A DNA stretch of 10,336 bases from Actinomycetes bacterium (GTDB taxonomy: Bacteria > Actinomycetota > Actinomycetes > Actinomycetales > Micrococcaceae). The stretch covers positions 1-10,336 of the forward strand of contig JAFAAV010000095.1 in the NCBI GenBank assembly GCA_023426375.1, written 5' to 3'. Shown here one piece after another: positions 1-6,438 of the stretch; positions within the stretch are counted from its first letter, which is position 1, and the number at the start of each line of letters is the position of its first letter. The notes under the pieces are model-generated. The model ran no database searches and was not told where the DNA came from. It worked only from the letters and a program-made list of their open reading frames with translations. Made by a program: the position numbers and the translations under genes.

Positions 1-47
1 TCGGCTTCATCGGAGGCTTGCCGCCACACGTCAATGGTCAGTTTCAC
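1..47 (-). CDS. sdhB: Succinate dehydrogenase iron-sulfur subunit, N-terminal fragment (partial)
   Basis: Only the first 15 codons lie in the window, read from a GTG start at 47 toward position 1. They give (M)KLTIDVWRQASDEA, which matches the usual opening of actinobacterial type-B SdhB proteins (MKLTxxxWRQ). An AGGAG ribosome binding site sits 7 bases upstream of the GTG. The gene follows sdhA by 51 bp in the same direction, the standard sdhCAB order. The full protein would carry the [2Fe-2S], [4Fe-4S] and [3Fe-4S] clusters that pass electrons from SdhA flavin to the SdhC hemes and menaquinone; none of the cluster cysteines is visible here. The assignment rests on the short N-terminus and strong context. 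Confidence 0.85.
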   Translation of the reverse strand, partial: MKLTIDVWRQASDEA

Positions 48-98
48 GGTCGATCTCCTCACACGTGGCAGCGAATCGCAATGTCTCACGAACCGCCA

Positions 99-2057
99 TC
101 ACTTGTAGTTCCTGGTCTGCAGCGGAACTGCCTCGAATGAAAGGGGCTCCGTGTGTCGCACGGGTGTCCCTGGATGCTCCGAAGATCCGGGCACGTGCTC
201 CCACGCGGACACGAACGTCCAGTTCTCGTCGTCGCGCTGTGCCTCGCCGCCTTCGGTCTGGTGGTCCTCGCGGAAGTGCGCCCCGCAGGACTCGTCGCGG
301 TCAAGGGCGTCCAGACACATGAGTTCGGCCATTTCCAGATAATCGGCCACGCGCCCGGCACGCTCCAGTTCCTGGTTCAGCTGCCGCCCCGTTCCTGGGA
401 CCCGTAGGTCATTCCAGAATTCCGAACGCAAGGAGCGGATCTCGTCGAGCGCCTTTTCCAATCCGGGCACCGTCCGGGACACTCCACATCCCGTGTAGAG
501 AATGTCACCGAGGCGTCGGTGGAAGTCGTCCGCGCCACGGGTTCCTCCAATGGCCAGTAACCGCTCCGTGCGGGTCTTGACGTCGTCGACCGCGGCGCGC
601 ACGGCGTCGTCGTCAATCGAAAGCGGGGCGGTTCCAAGATGCGAAGCCAGGAAGTTGGGCACCGAGAACGGGAGGGTGAACCAGCCGTCCACGCACGCCG
701 AGAGCAGCGAGTTGGCCCCCAGCCGGTTGGCGCCGTGGTAGCCCCATCCGGCCTCGCCGCCCACGAACAGGCCGGGCACCGACGTCATCATGTCGTAGTC
801 GCTCCACAGCCCGCCCATCGCGAAGTGCGCGCCCGGCGCAATGCGCATGGGCTGGCTGTAGGGGTCCTCGCCTGTCGCGTCGAAGTACATGGAGAACAGG
901 TTCCCGTACCGCTCCTGGATGGTCGGTTTGCCCAGCCGAGCCAGGGCATCGCGGAAGTCCAGGTACACGCTGTTCTTGAGCGGGCCCACGCCGTGCCCCG
1001 CCTCGATCTGTTCGCGCGCCGCGCGGGATGAGATGTCTCGAGGGGACAGGTTGCCGTACGCGGGGTACTTGCGCTCCAGGTAGTAGTCGCGTTCGTCCTC
1101 GGGGATCTCGTTGGGCGGGCGGTCGTCGCCGGCGCGCTTGGGCACCCAGATCCGCCCGTCGTTACGCAGCGATTCACTCATCAGCGTGGTCTTCGACTGC
1201 CAGTGCGAACTCACCGGCAGGGCAGTCGGGTGGAACTGAATGAAGGACGGCGAGGCGAAATAGGCCCCGCGTTTGTGCGCCCGCCAGGCAGCGGTCACGT
1301 TCGAATTGTGCGCGAGCGTGGACCGGAAGTACACATTGCCGTACCCGCCCGTGCACAGCACCACGGCGTGCGCGGTCTCCGCCTCGATCTCGCCGGTGTA
1401 CAGGTTTCGGCACACCACGCCCTGCGCGCGGCCGTCCTTGACGATCAGGTCCAGCATCTCGCGGTGCGTCCGCAGGCTTACGCTGCCCGTGCCCACCTGG
1501 CGTTGCAGCGCCCGCGATGCCGCCACCTGCAGCTGCTGACCCGTCTGGCCTCGCGTGTAATAGGTGCGCGAAACCTGCACGCCACCGAACGACCGGGTGC
1601 GTAACTCGCCGCCGTACTCGCGGGCGAACGGTGCGCCGATTGCGTCCATATGGTCGATGACGCGCACGGATTCTTCCCCGAGCCGGAAGCAGTCGGCCTC
1701 TCGCGCCCGGAAGTCCCCGCCCTTCACAGTGTCCTTGACGAACCGTTCGAGCGAATCGTTGTCCACCTTCTTCGCACGGGCCGCGTTGATACCTCCCTGG
1801 GCGGCCACCGAGTGGGCGCGGCGAGCGGCGTCGTGGAAGGTATAGACGACGACGTCGTACCCCAGCTCACCGAGCGCGGCAGCACAGCCTGCCCCGGCCA
1901 GTCCCGTACCCACCACGATCACGCGGAACTTGCGTCGGTTCAGGGGGCTGACCAGTTTGTAGTCGAGTTTCCGGCGGGCCCACGCCGTGGCCGGATCGCC
2001 CTCCGGGACTCGGCCGTCCAGGGGCTCGGATGCGCGTTCGGTCAACGGGGAGCTCAT
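99..2057 (-). CDS. sdhA: Succinate dehydrogenase / fumarate reductase flavoprotein subunit
   Basis: The catalytic subunit of complex II oxidises succinate to fumarate on the cytoplasmic face and reduces covalently bound FAD. The 652-aa length fits actinobacterial type-B SdhA. Visible landmarks are the Rossmann dinucleotide motif GTGLAGAGCAA (about residues 50-60); the covalent-FAD histidine region RAHSVAAQGGINAA with His82; the active-site QFHPTALP (about 274-281); the RDISSRA segment (about 340-346), which matches the conserved catalytic-arginine region; HFAMGG (about 411-416); and the FAD-cap signature GGEAGWGYHGANRLGANSLL (about 433-452). The start ATG overlaps the sdhC stop as ATGA, which implies translational coupling, and an AGGA lies about 8 bases upstream within sdhC. 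No frameshift or missing key residue was seen. Fumarate reductase is biochemically possible, but the aerobic-looking context favours succinate dehydrogenase. Confidence 0.96.
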   Translation of the reverse strand: MSSPLTERASEPLDGRVPEGDPATAWARRKLDYKLVSPLNRRKFRVIVVGTGLAGAGCAAALGELGYDVVVYTFHDAARRAHSVAAQGGINAARAKKVDNDSLERFVKDTVKGGDFRAREADCFRLGEESVRVIDHMDAIGAPFAREYGGELRTRSFGGVQVSRTYYTRGQTGQQLQVAASRALQRQVGTGSVSLRTHREMLDLIVKDGRAQGVVCRNLYTGEIEAETAHAVVLCTGGYGNVYFRSTLAHNSNVTAAWRAHKRGAYFASPSFIQFHPTALPVSSHWQSKTTLMSESLRNDGRIWVPKRAGDDRPPNEIPEDERDYYLERKYPAYGNLSPRDISSRAAREQIEAGHGVGPLKNSVYLDFRDALARLGKPTIQERYGNLFSMYFDATGEDPYSQPMRIAPGAHFAMGGLWSDYDMMTSVPGLFVGGEAGWGYHGANRLGANSLLSACVDGWFTLPFSVPNFLASHLGTAPLSIDDDAVRAAVDDVKTRTERLLAIGGTRGADDFHRRLGDILYTGCGVSRTVPGLEKALDEIRSLRSEFWNDLRVPGTGRQLNQELERAGRVADYLEMAELMCLDALDRDESCGAHFREDHQTEGGEAQRDDENWTFVSAWEHVPGSSEHPGTPVRHTEPLSFEAVPLQTRNYK

Positions 2058-2818
2058 GAAATCAGTCCTGTCAGAACAGCCACGGGAATGGTGATGTTGC
2101 CCAGGGCGACCGCCAGAGCCACCAGCAGGGCCACGGCGGACACAATGTTGCGGGCCTTGGAACCCACGCCGATACCCAGGTCGTACACCGCACTGACCAG
2201 GCCGTGGAGCAGATGCAGGGCCAGGGCCACCATGGCCACGATGTAGATGAGCGACGCGGGCCAGCGACTGAACGAATCCACCAGGTTGGAATAGGCGTGG
2301 GAAGTCTCATGAGTCGCCGCCTGGAAACCGTCCGGGGCCGCGGGGGAAGTGCCCGTGGTCAGGTCCAGGATGTGGAACACGACGAACAGCAGGAGCACCA
2401 CGCCGGTGACCAACATCGATCGGCCGGCAAACACGGACAGACCCAAGCCGCGGCGGGCTCGAATGCTGGGAGCCCGAGCACCGCCTCGAGCGCGCCGGGC
2501 GCGGGATTTCAGAATCAGGGCGCACACAATGTGCGCGACCACGCTGACCACCAACACCACCCGCAGGATCCACAGCAGGCCCTCGTAGGGGAGTACGGGA
2601 TAGAACGCGTTGCGCAACCAGTGCGCGTAGGAGTTGAAGGCCTCGGGGCCCTGATAGACCTTGAGGTTCCCGATCATGTGAACCAGGACATAGGCCGAGA
2701 AGATCAGGCCGGTGACTGCCATGATGTATTTCGCAGCAACGGATGAGAACCGGCTGCGGTGACCGGCGCGCTTCACGGGCGCCGATCCACTCGGGTGGAC
2801 AGGGGCGGGTGCTGACAT
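2054..2818 (-). CDS. sdhC: Succinate dehydrogenase cytochrome b558 subunit (type B, membrane anchor)
   Basis: This 254-aa integral membrane protein anchors SdhAB and carries electrons through b hemes to menaquinone. Five hydrophobic helices are apparent: about 30-50, 80-104, 133-153, 188-212 and 224-246. Their histidines at 47 (LVHMIGN), 96 (VVAHIV), 149 (VVFHILDL) and 202/205 (LHLLHGL) fit the diheme, single-subunit anchor of the Bacillus/actinobacterial b558 family, and no sdhD is present. The soluble N-terminus (about 28 residues) is Pro/Ala-rich, and a basic Arg-rich loop sits at about 105-123. It is the first gene of the operon. GGAG lies 6 bases before the ATG at 2818, and the stop overlaps the sdhA start. 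Succinate oxidation by menaquinone is uphill, so family members are often tied to the proton-motive force; that is family knowledge, not seen here. Confidence 0.93.
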   Translation of the reverse strand: MSAPAPVHPSGSAPVKRAGHRSRFSSVAAKYIMAVTGLIFSAYVLVHMIGNLKVYQGPEAFNSYAHWLRNAFYPVLPYEGLLWILRVVLVVSVVAHIVCALILKSRARRARGGARAPSIRARRGLGLSVFAGRSMLVTGVVLLLFVVFHILDLTTGTSPAAPDGFQAATHETSHAYSNLVDSFSRWPASLIYIVAMVALALHLLHGLVSAVYDLGIGVGSKARNIVSAVALLVALAVALGNITIPVAVLTGLIS

Positions 2819-2827
2819 GGCGGCTCC

Positions 2828-2846
2828 AGCTTCGTATGCGGAAGCT
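2828..2846 (-). promoter_or_regulatory. Inverted repeat in the sdhC 5' leader
   Basis: AGCTTC and GAAGCT form 6-bp arms separated by 7 bases, ending a few bases upstream of the GGAG ribosome binding site of sdhC. In the transcript this would be a small hairpin just 5' of the Shine-Dalgarno sequence. It could be a half-buried operator, a 5' stabilising hairpin or chance; the arms are short. Confidence 0.3.
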
Positions 2847-2877
2847 ACGGACGCAGCTCCCGGCGACCTCTGACCTC

Positions 2878-2883
2878 AGTTTA
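2878..2883 (-). promoter_or_regulatory. Candidate -10 element of the sdhCAB promoter
   Basis: On the minus strand the hexamer TAAACT fits the TANNNT pattern of actinobacterial sigma-A promoters. It would place the transcript start near 2871 and give a leader of about 50 bases. No convincing TTGACA-like -35 is present; that position (about 2901-2906) runs into the 20-bp palindrome, as expected if a bound protein assists or blocks polymerase there. Confidence 0.35.
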
Positions 2884-2905
2884 TCCGGGGTGTCCTCAGC
2901 ATTGG

Positions 2906-2925
2906 GGGTATGGCGCGCCATACCC
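2906..2925. promoter_or_regulatory. Perfect 20-bp palindrome, candidate operator between sdhC and the P450 gene
   Basis: The half-site GGGTATGGCG is followed directly by its exact reverse complement with no spacer; the symmetry stops at 2905/2926. It lies in the 123-bp divergent region, 17 bp from the P450 GTG start and about 88 bp from the sdhC start. It abuts the -35 position of the proposed sdhC promoter. A spacerless 20-bp dyad is typical of a dimeric regulator site (for example TetR- or GntR-type). I do not recognise the motif as a known operator. It lacks a T-run and sits between divergent starts, so a terminator is unlikely. It may control both directions. Confidence 0.65.
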
Positions 2926-2941
2926 AGTTGTGGTTTCGTAG

Positions 2942-4255
2942 GTGACAATGAGTGATGTGAGTGCCGAACGAATTGCGGCTGACGGCCCCACTGAGGCTTC
3001 TGGCGCCAACCAATGCCCGGTGGTGGGGCGGAACAACAGCCGGGACATGGATCAGCGAAAAGCCACGGACGGCGAATGGAACACCGGCGTACCCATCGAA
3101 CGGGTCGGTGATGGCTGGCGCATCAGCTCTCTGAACCTGGCGCGTCAGGTACTTCGGAGTCAGGCGACTTTGCAAGCGGGGTTCCGCGCCGAACAAGTGC
3201 GTGCCGGGCTGCGCAAATCACGTCACCCGGTGCTGTTCTCCGATGGACCCGAGCATCGCGAACAGCGCTCAATGATCGCCCGCTTCTTCGCTCCCACCAC
3301 CGTGGACACCACCTACCGTGAACTGATGGAGCGCTACGCCAAAGAAACGCTGGCCGAACTGGACCGCACGGGCTCGCTGGATCTGGGTGAGGCTGCCATG
3401 GGGTATTCAGTGCGCGTGGCCGCTCATATCGTGGGCCTGGACGGTACGGACCCGGATGCCATGGCCCGGCGCCTCATGAAACTCTTCGGCAACGACGGCG
3501 ATCCCACGGCGGCTCCCCGCAACGCCTTGCAGAAGGTCTGGTTCGCGATCCGCTCATCACTGGGCAGCCTGCCGGTGGCCACCTTCACCTGGGTGGATGT
3601 CCGCCCCGCGGTGAAAGACCGGAAGAAGCAGCGCCGCGCTGATGTGATCTCCCACCTGATCGACCAGGATTACACCCTGACGGAGATCGCCACCGAATGC
3701 CTGACCTATGCCGCGGCGGGTATGGTCACCACCCGTGAGTTCATTGCCATGGCGGTGTGGCACCTGCTCGACAACCAGCCGCTACGGGATCGATACATGG
3801 TGGCAGGTAAGGGTGAACGGTACGCGATCCTGCACGATATCCTCCGGCTGGAACCCGTGGTGGGTCTGCTTTATCGTCGCGCCACGGAAAACATCGAGCT
3901 CGAGCACGACGGTCAGAGCTACATGATCTCCGCGGGTGAAATGATCACGATGTCCGTCAAGGACACCAACGTGGATACCGAGATCTTCGAACAGCCGCGG
4001 GAAATCTGCCCCGAACGCCAGCTTCCGCGCGGGACCCGCCCCGAGGGCGCGGCCTTCGGCGACGGCGCTCACCGTTGCCCCGGCCACTTCGTGGCCATCC
4101 AGGAGACGGACGTGTTCCTGCGGGAGCTGTTCAGCCGGGGGATCCAACAATTGGCGGCACCCGAGTTGTTCACCGATGCCTTGATCGCCGGATACCGCGT
4201 GGAGGGGCTGCGCGTGGGCCTGGCCTCAGCCGATCAGAGCGGTGTGCTGAAATAG
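2942..4255 (+). CDS. Cytochrome P450 with atypical oxygen-activation residues
   Basis: This is a soluble bacterial-type P450 of 437 aa with no signal peptide or membrane anchor. Visible landmarks are the C-helix HREQR (His105/Arg109, propionate contacts), the I-helix YAAAGMVTTREF (about 256-267), a K-helix DILR (299-302) where ExxR is expected, PERQ (about 357-360, the PERF region), and the heme loop FGDGAHRCPG (372-381) with Cys379 as thiolate ligand. Two deviations stand out: Val262 occupies the usual Asp/Glu position before the I-helix Thr, and Asp299 replaces the ExxR Glu. The substrate is unknown. No ferredoxin or ferredoxin reductase gene is adjacent. The polyprenyl synthase starts 4 bp downstream, which suggests a terpenoid, carotenoid or prenylquinone substrate (inference). 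The start may be GTG 2942 or ATG 2948; the ribosome site (AGGTG) is weak and too close for either, so leaderless translation is possible. Confidence 0.95.
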   Translation: MTMSDVSAERIAADGPTEASGANQCPVVGRNNSRDMDQRKATDGEWNTGVPIERVGDGWRISSLNLARQVLRSQATLQAGFRAEQVRAGLRKSRHPVLFSDGPEHREQRSMIARFFAPTTVDTTYRELMERYAKETLAELDRTGSLDLGEAAMGYSVRVAAHIVGLDGTDPDAMARRLMKLFGNDGDPTAAPRNALQKVWFAIRSSLGSLPVATFTWVDVRPAVKDRKKQRRADVISHLIDQDYTLTEIATECLTYAAAGMVTTREFIAMAVWHLLDNQPLRDRYMVAGKGERYAILHDILRLEPVVGLLYRRATENIELEHDGQSYMISAGEMITMSVKDTNVDTEIFEQPREICPERQLPRGTRPEGAAFGDGAHRCPGHFVAIQETDVFLRELFSRGIQQLAAPELFTDALIAGYRVEGLRVGLASADQSGVLK

Positions 4256-4259
4256 CACC

Positions 4260-5381
4260 ATGAAAAAGTACTCCTCATACACACAGAGCGGCACTGGCCG
4301 GCCCGTGGAGGAGTTCACCGCATCCAAAACCCTGCAGGGGTTCTTGAACAACGCGATCGAGCGCGCTGAAGACGTCAACCCTCGGTTCGCCGAGCTGTGG
4401 CGCGAGATTGCGCGCGTGGCCAATGGCGGTAAGGGCGTGCGCCCGCAGCTGCTGCACATGGCCACCAACTCCTACCCGGCCCGCCCCGTGCACCCCGTGA
4501 TCAATGCCGTGGGCGCCGGCTTCGAGCTACTGCACACCGCGTTGCTCATCCACGACGACGTGATCGACCAGGACGAACTGCGCCGCCACCAGCCGACGGT
4601 CAATGCGGCGGCCGAACGACGCGCGGCGACCCGCATGGCCTTGGGCGGCCGAGCGGCGTCGGCGGTCGGAACGGAACACGCGAAACAGTATGGTCGCAGC
4701 GTAGGGATCCTGGCCGGGGACCTGGCGCTCACGGGTGCATATCGGCTGATTGCGACCTCCCACGCGCCGGAATCACGACTGCTGCGGTTGCTCGCAATCT
4801 TGGACGAGGCGGTGTTCCGGTCCGCGGCCGGGGAGTTCCTGGACGTGGAACACGCCCTTCCGGGGCTGACCGTGTCCCATCAGGAGATCCTGTCGGCCAC
4901 GCGACTGAAAACTTCCGCGTACTCCTTTGAAGCCCCGCTTGCCGCCGGTGCTGTGCTGGGCGGTGCCCCCGTGGCGGACGTCAACGCGCTCAGTAGTATC
5001 GGCCGCGCCATGGGAACCGCCTACCAGCTCGTGGACGACGTGTTGGGGGTGTTCGGCGACCCCGAGCAGACCGGGAAATCTGCGCAGTCGGACCTGCGCG
5101 AAGGCAAGCGCACCATGCTCATTGCCCTCGCGGAGCACGGGCCGTACGGGCCCAAGTTGCGGGAGATCTTGGACCGCGCTGCGGCTGAAGGTCTCAGTGA
5201 GGACGACGCTCGCACCGCCAAGGACCTGCTGGAGCGCTGCGGTGCTCGAGCCGGTGTGGAGCGGATGGCGGAGCAGGCTGCACAGCGGGCCCAGGATCTG
5301 TTGGGAGACTCGCAGTTGCCGCCCACGCTGGTGGACAAGCTCTCCGAAACCACGGACGGCATCGTTCGTCGCTGCACATAA
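4260..5381 (+). CDS. Polyprenyl diphosphate synthase (IdsA/geranylgeranyl-diphosphate-synthase-like)
   Basis: This trans-isoprenyl diphosphate synthase (373 aa) condenses isopentenyl diphosphate with an allylic primer in the cytosol. Motifs in order are GGKGVRP (56-62, the IPP-binding GGKRxRP region, with Gly59 in place of the first Arg); the first aspartate-rich motif DDVID (99-103) followed by LRRHQPTV; the long Ala/Arg-rich insertion (about 116-142) usual in actinobacterial homologues; GDLALTGAY (153-161); KTSAYSFEAPL (217-227); and the second aspartate-rich region QLVDDVLGVFGD (256-267), then LREGKRT (279-285). The DDxLGVFGD form is normal for actinobacterial family members. Chain length cannot be read reliably. 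The ATG comes 4 bp after the P450 stop with no clear Shine-Dalgarno, so expression probably depends on coupling to P450 translation. The product could feed menaquinone, carotenoid or a terpenoid oxidised by the P450. Confidence 0.93.
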   Translation: MKKYSSYTQSGTGRPVEEFTASKTLQGFLNNAIERAEDVNPRFAELWREIARVANGGKGVRPQLLHMATNSYPARPVHPVINAVGAGFELLHTALLIHDDVIDQDELRRHQPTVNAAAERRAATRMALGGRAASAVGTEHAKQYGRSVGILAGDLALTGAYRLIATSHAPESRLLRLLAILDEAVFRSAAGEFLDVEHALPGLTVSHQEILSATRLKTSAYSFEAPLAAGAVLGGAPVADVNALSSIGRAMGTAYQLVDDVLGVFGDPEQTGKSAQSDLREGKRTMLIALAEHGPYGPKLREILDRAAAEGLSEDDARTAKDLLERCGARAGVERMAEQAAQRAQDLLGDSQLPPTLVDKLSETTDGIVRRCT

Positions 5382-5405
5382 CGCTGCCGGGCCTCCGGAA
5401 CAGCG
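5382..5405 (+). terminator. Hairpin after the polyprenyl synthase gene, possible terminator
   Basis: Directly after the TAA stop, CGCTG-CCGG pairs with CCGG-aa-CAGCG. This forms a nine-pair GC-rich stem with a 4-base loop and a 2-base bulge. No U-tract follows (the next bases are GGGGTGCAG), so it is at best an actinobacterial-type U-less terminator or a 3'-end-protecting hairpin for the P450 unit. Confidence 0.45.
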
Positions 5406-5458
5406 GGGGTGCAGTACCTGGATCCGCGATCTCTGATTTATACGTTCAGTATCCCTTT

Positions 5459-5470
5459 GCACCCGGGTGC
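5459..5470. repeat. 12-bp palindrome GCACCCGGGTGC in the gap before etfB
   Basis: This is a perfect 12-bp dyad. Its left arm can alternatively pair with GGGTGCA at 5406-5412, and GCACC/GGGTG elements recur further right (near 5514, 5536 and 5550). It lies about 97 bp upstream of the proposed etfB -10, so it could be an upstream operator or part of the 3' end structure of the preceding transcript. It may also be chance in GC-rich DNA. Confidence 0.3.
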
Positions 5471-5531
5471 TGCCGCGGCCTATCGCGACATCCACGGGTG
5501 AATCACGGCAGGTCGCACCGGGCTTCACGAC

Positions 5532-5558
5532 GTAAGGGTGGTCTTCCGAGCACCTTAC
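5532..5558. promoter_or_regulatory. Imperfect inverted repeat spanning the etfB -35 region
   Basis: GTAAGGGTG (5532-5540) and CACCTTAC (5551-5558) are reverse complements apart from one extra G, with 10 bases between. The proposed -35 hexamer (5544-5549) lies in the spacer, so a dimer bound here would cover the promoter. This fits an operator for repression of the etf operon. No matching known consensus is recognised. Confidence 0.4.
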
Positions 5559-5572
5559 ATATATTATATAGT
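5544..5572 (+). promoter_or_regulatory. Candidate etfBA promoter in an AT-rich island
   Basis: TATAGT (5567-5572) is one base from the TATAAT consensus. TTCCGA (5544-5549) is a weak -35 at 17-bp spacing. The stretch 5555-5580 is almost entirely A/T, in sharp contrast to the surrounding GC-rich DNA, which would ease strand opening. Transcription would start near 5579, leaving a leader of about 70 bases before the etfB ATG. Overlapping TATATT/TTATAT hexamers make the exact -10 uncertain. Confidence 0.55.
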
Positions 5573-5650
5573 TAAATATGCGGACCTGGCTCGGAGCCTC
5601 CGGACACAACGGACCGCGAAGAACTCACCGTCACCCCTGGAGCGCTGTCC

Positions 5651-6427
5651 ATGAAGATCATTGTTCTGGCCAAGGAAGTCCCCGATACGTACGGGGACCG
5701 CAAACTGAGCTTGGAGACCGGGCTCTCCGACCGCGGCGCGAGCGAAGCGGTGATCGATGAGATCAGTGAGCGCGCCCTCGAGCTCGCGCTGAAGGTCTCG
5801 GAGGCTCACGATGGCGCCGAGGTCACGGTGCTCTCGATGGGTCCGGACACCGCCGAGGCCGCGGTGCGCAAGGGCCTGGCCATGGGAGCGCACAAGGGTG
5901 TGCTGGTCTCCGACGAACAAATTTCCGGTGCCGACCTCGGTACCACTGCCGAGCTGCTCGCCGCAGCGATCAAGCGTGACGACTACGACCTGGTGATTGC
6001 CGGAGATGCGTCCACGGACGGTTCCGCCGGGGCGGTTCCGGCCATGTTGTCGGAACTGCTGGGCAGTGCGCTGCTGAGCGGTGTGGACGCCCTGGATATC
6101 GAGGGCGAGACGGTCACCGCTGATCGTCGCGTGGAGACTGGTAGCCAGAAGGTTCGGGCGGCCCTGCCCGCGGTCGTCTCGATTACCGAGTCCTTCCCCG
6201 AACCACGATTCCCCAACTTCAAGGGCATCATGGCGGCCAAGAAGAAGCCGCTCGAGAAGCTCACTGCGGCAGATCTGGGAGTCGACCCGGCCGATCTCAC
6301 CACTCCTCGATCGATCATGATCACGGCCTCGGAACGTCCCCCGCGTGAGGCGGGCGTCAAGCTCGTGGATGACGGAAACGCCGCGGCAAGCTTGGCCGCT
6401 TTCCTCGTTGAGAACCGACTGGCCTAA
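5651..6427 (+). CDS. etfB: Electron transfer flavoprotein beta subunit
   Basis: This is the AMP-binding subunit (258 aa, normal length) of the soluble heterodimeric ETF, which accepts electrons from acyl-CoA and related dehydrogenases. The N-terminus MKIIVLAKEVPDT is typical. GDASTDGSAGAVPAMLSELL (118-137) matches the AMP-binding loop. PNFKGIMAAKKKPLEKL (188-204) is the recognition loop that docks partner dehydrogenases in characterised ETFs. GGAG lies 8 bases before the ATG. It leads a tight unit with etfA (11-bp gap) and a cytochrome-b gene. No bifurcation-specific partners (Bcd, FixC/FixX) are in the window, and a canonical non-bifurcating role in beta-oxidation or amino-acid oxidation is most likely. 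Its promoter is the AT-rich island upstream. Confidence 0.96.
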   Translation: MKIIVLAKEVPDTYGDRKLSLETGLSDRGASEAVIDEISERALELALKVSEAHDGAEVTVLSMGPDTAEAAVRKGLAMGAHKGVLVSDEQISGADLGTTAELLAAAIKRDDYDLVIAGDASTDGSAGAVPAMLSELLGSALLSGVDALDIEGETVTADRRVETGSQKVRAALPAVVSITESFPEPRFPNFKGIMAAKKKPLEKLTAADLGVDPADLTTPRSIMITASERPPREAGVKLVDDGNAAASLAAFLVENRLA

Positions 6428-6438
6428 GGAGCAGCGCC

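Noticed and set aside
86..361. Small open frames overlapping the 3' end of sdhA on both strands
   Set aside because: The sdhA frame continues with family-typical sequence to the stop at 99; the others are frame shadows.
2307..2948. Long open frame (213 aa) overlapping sdhC on the same strand in another frame
   Set aside because: It overlaps a clearly recognisable membrane subunit, has no family-like features and is explained by high GC content.
2927..2949. Rex-like or CRP/GlxR-like site (TTGTG...GACAA) before the P450 gene
   Set aside because: The right half reads GTGACAA rather than the required CACAA/TCACA at correct spacing, so the symmetry fails.
4773..5609. 278-aa open frame antisense to the polyprenyl synthase
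   Set aside because: It opposes a gene with intact catalytic motifs. The composition is that of a GC-frame shadow and no motif is recognisable.
5382..5650. Riboswitch or tRNA in the gap before etfB
   Set aside because: No recognisable conserved core (for example TPP, cobalamin or ydaO) and no tRNA cloverleaf or T-loop GGTTCRA was seen. The likely promoter lies at the right end of the gap.
5578..5760. Possible leaderless upstream ORF starting at ATG 5578, right at the proposed transcription start
   Set aside because: It has no ribosome site, runs out of frame far into etfB and has an Arg/His-rich shadow-like composition. It is worth a look only if ribosome profiling shows a signal.
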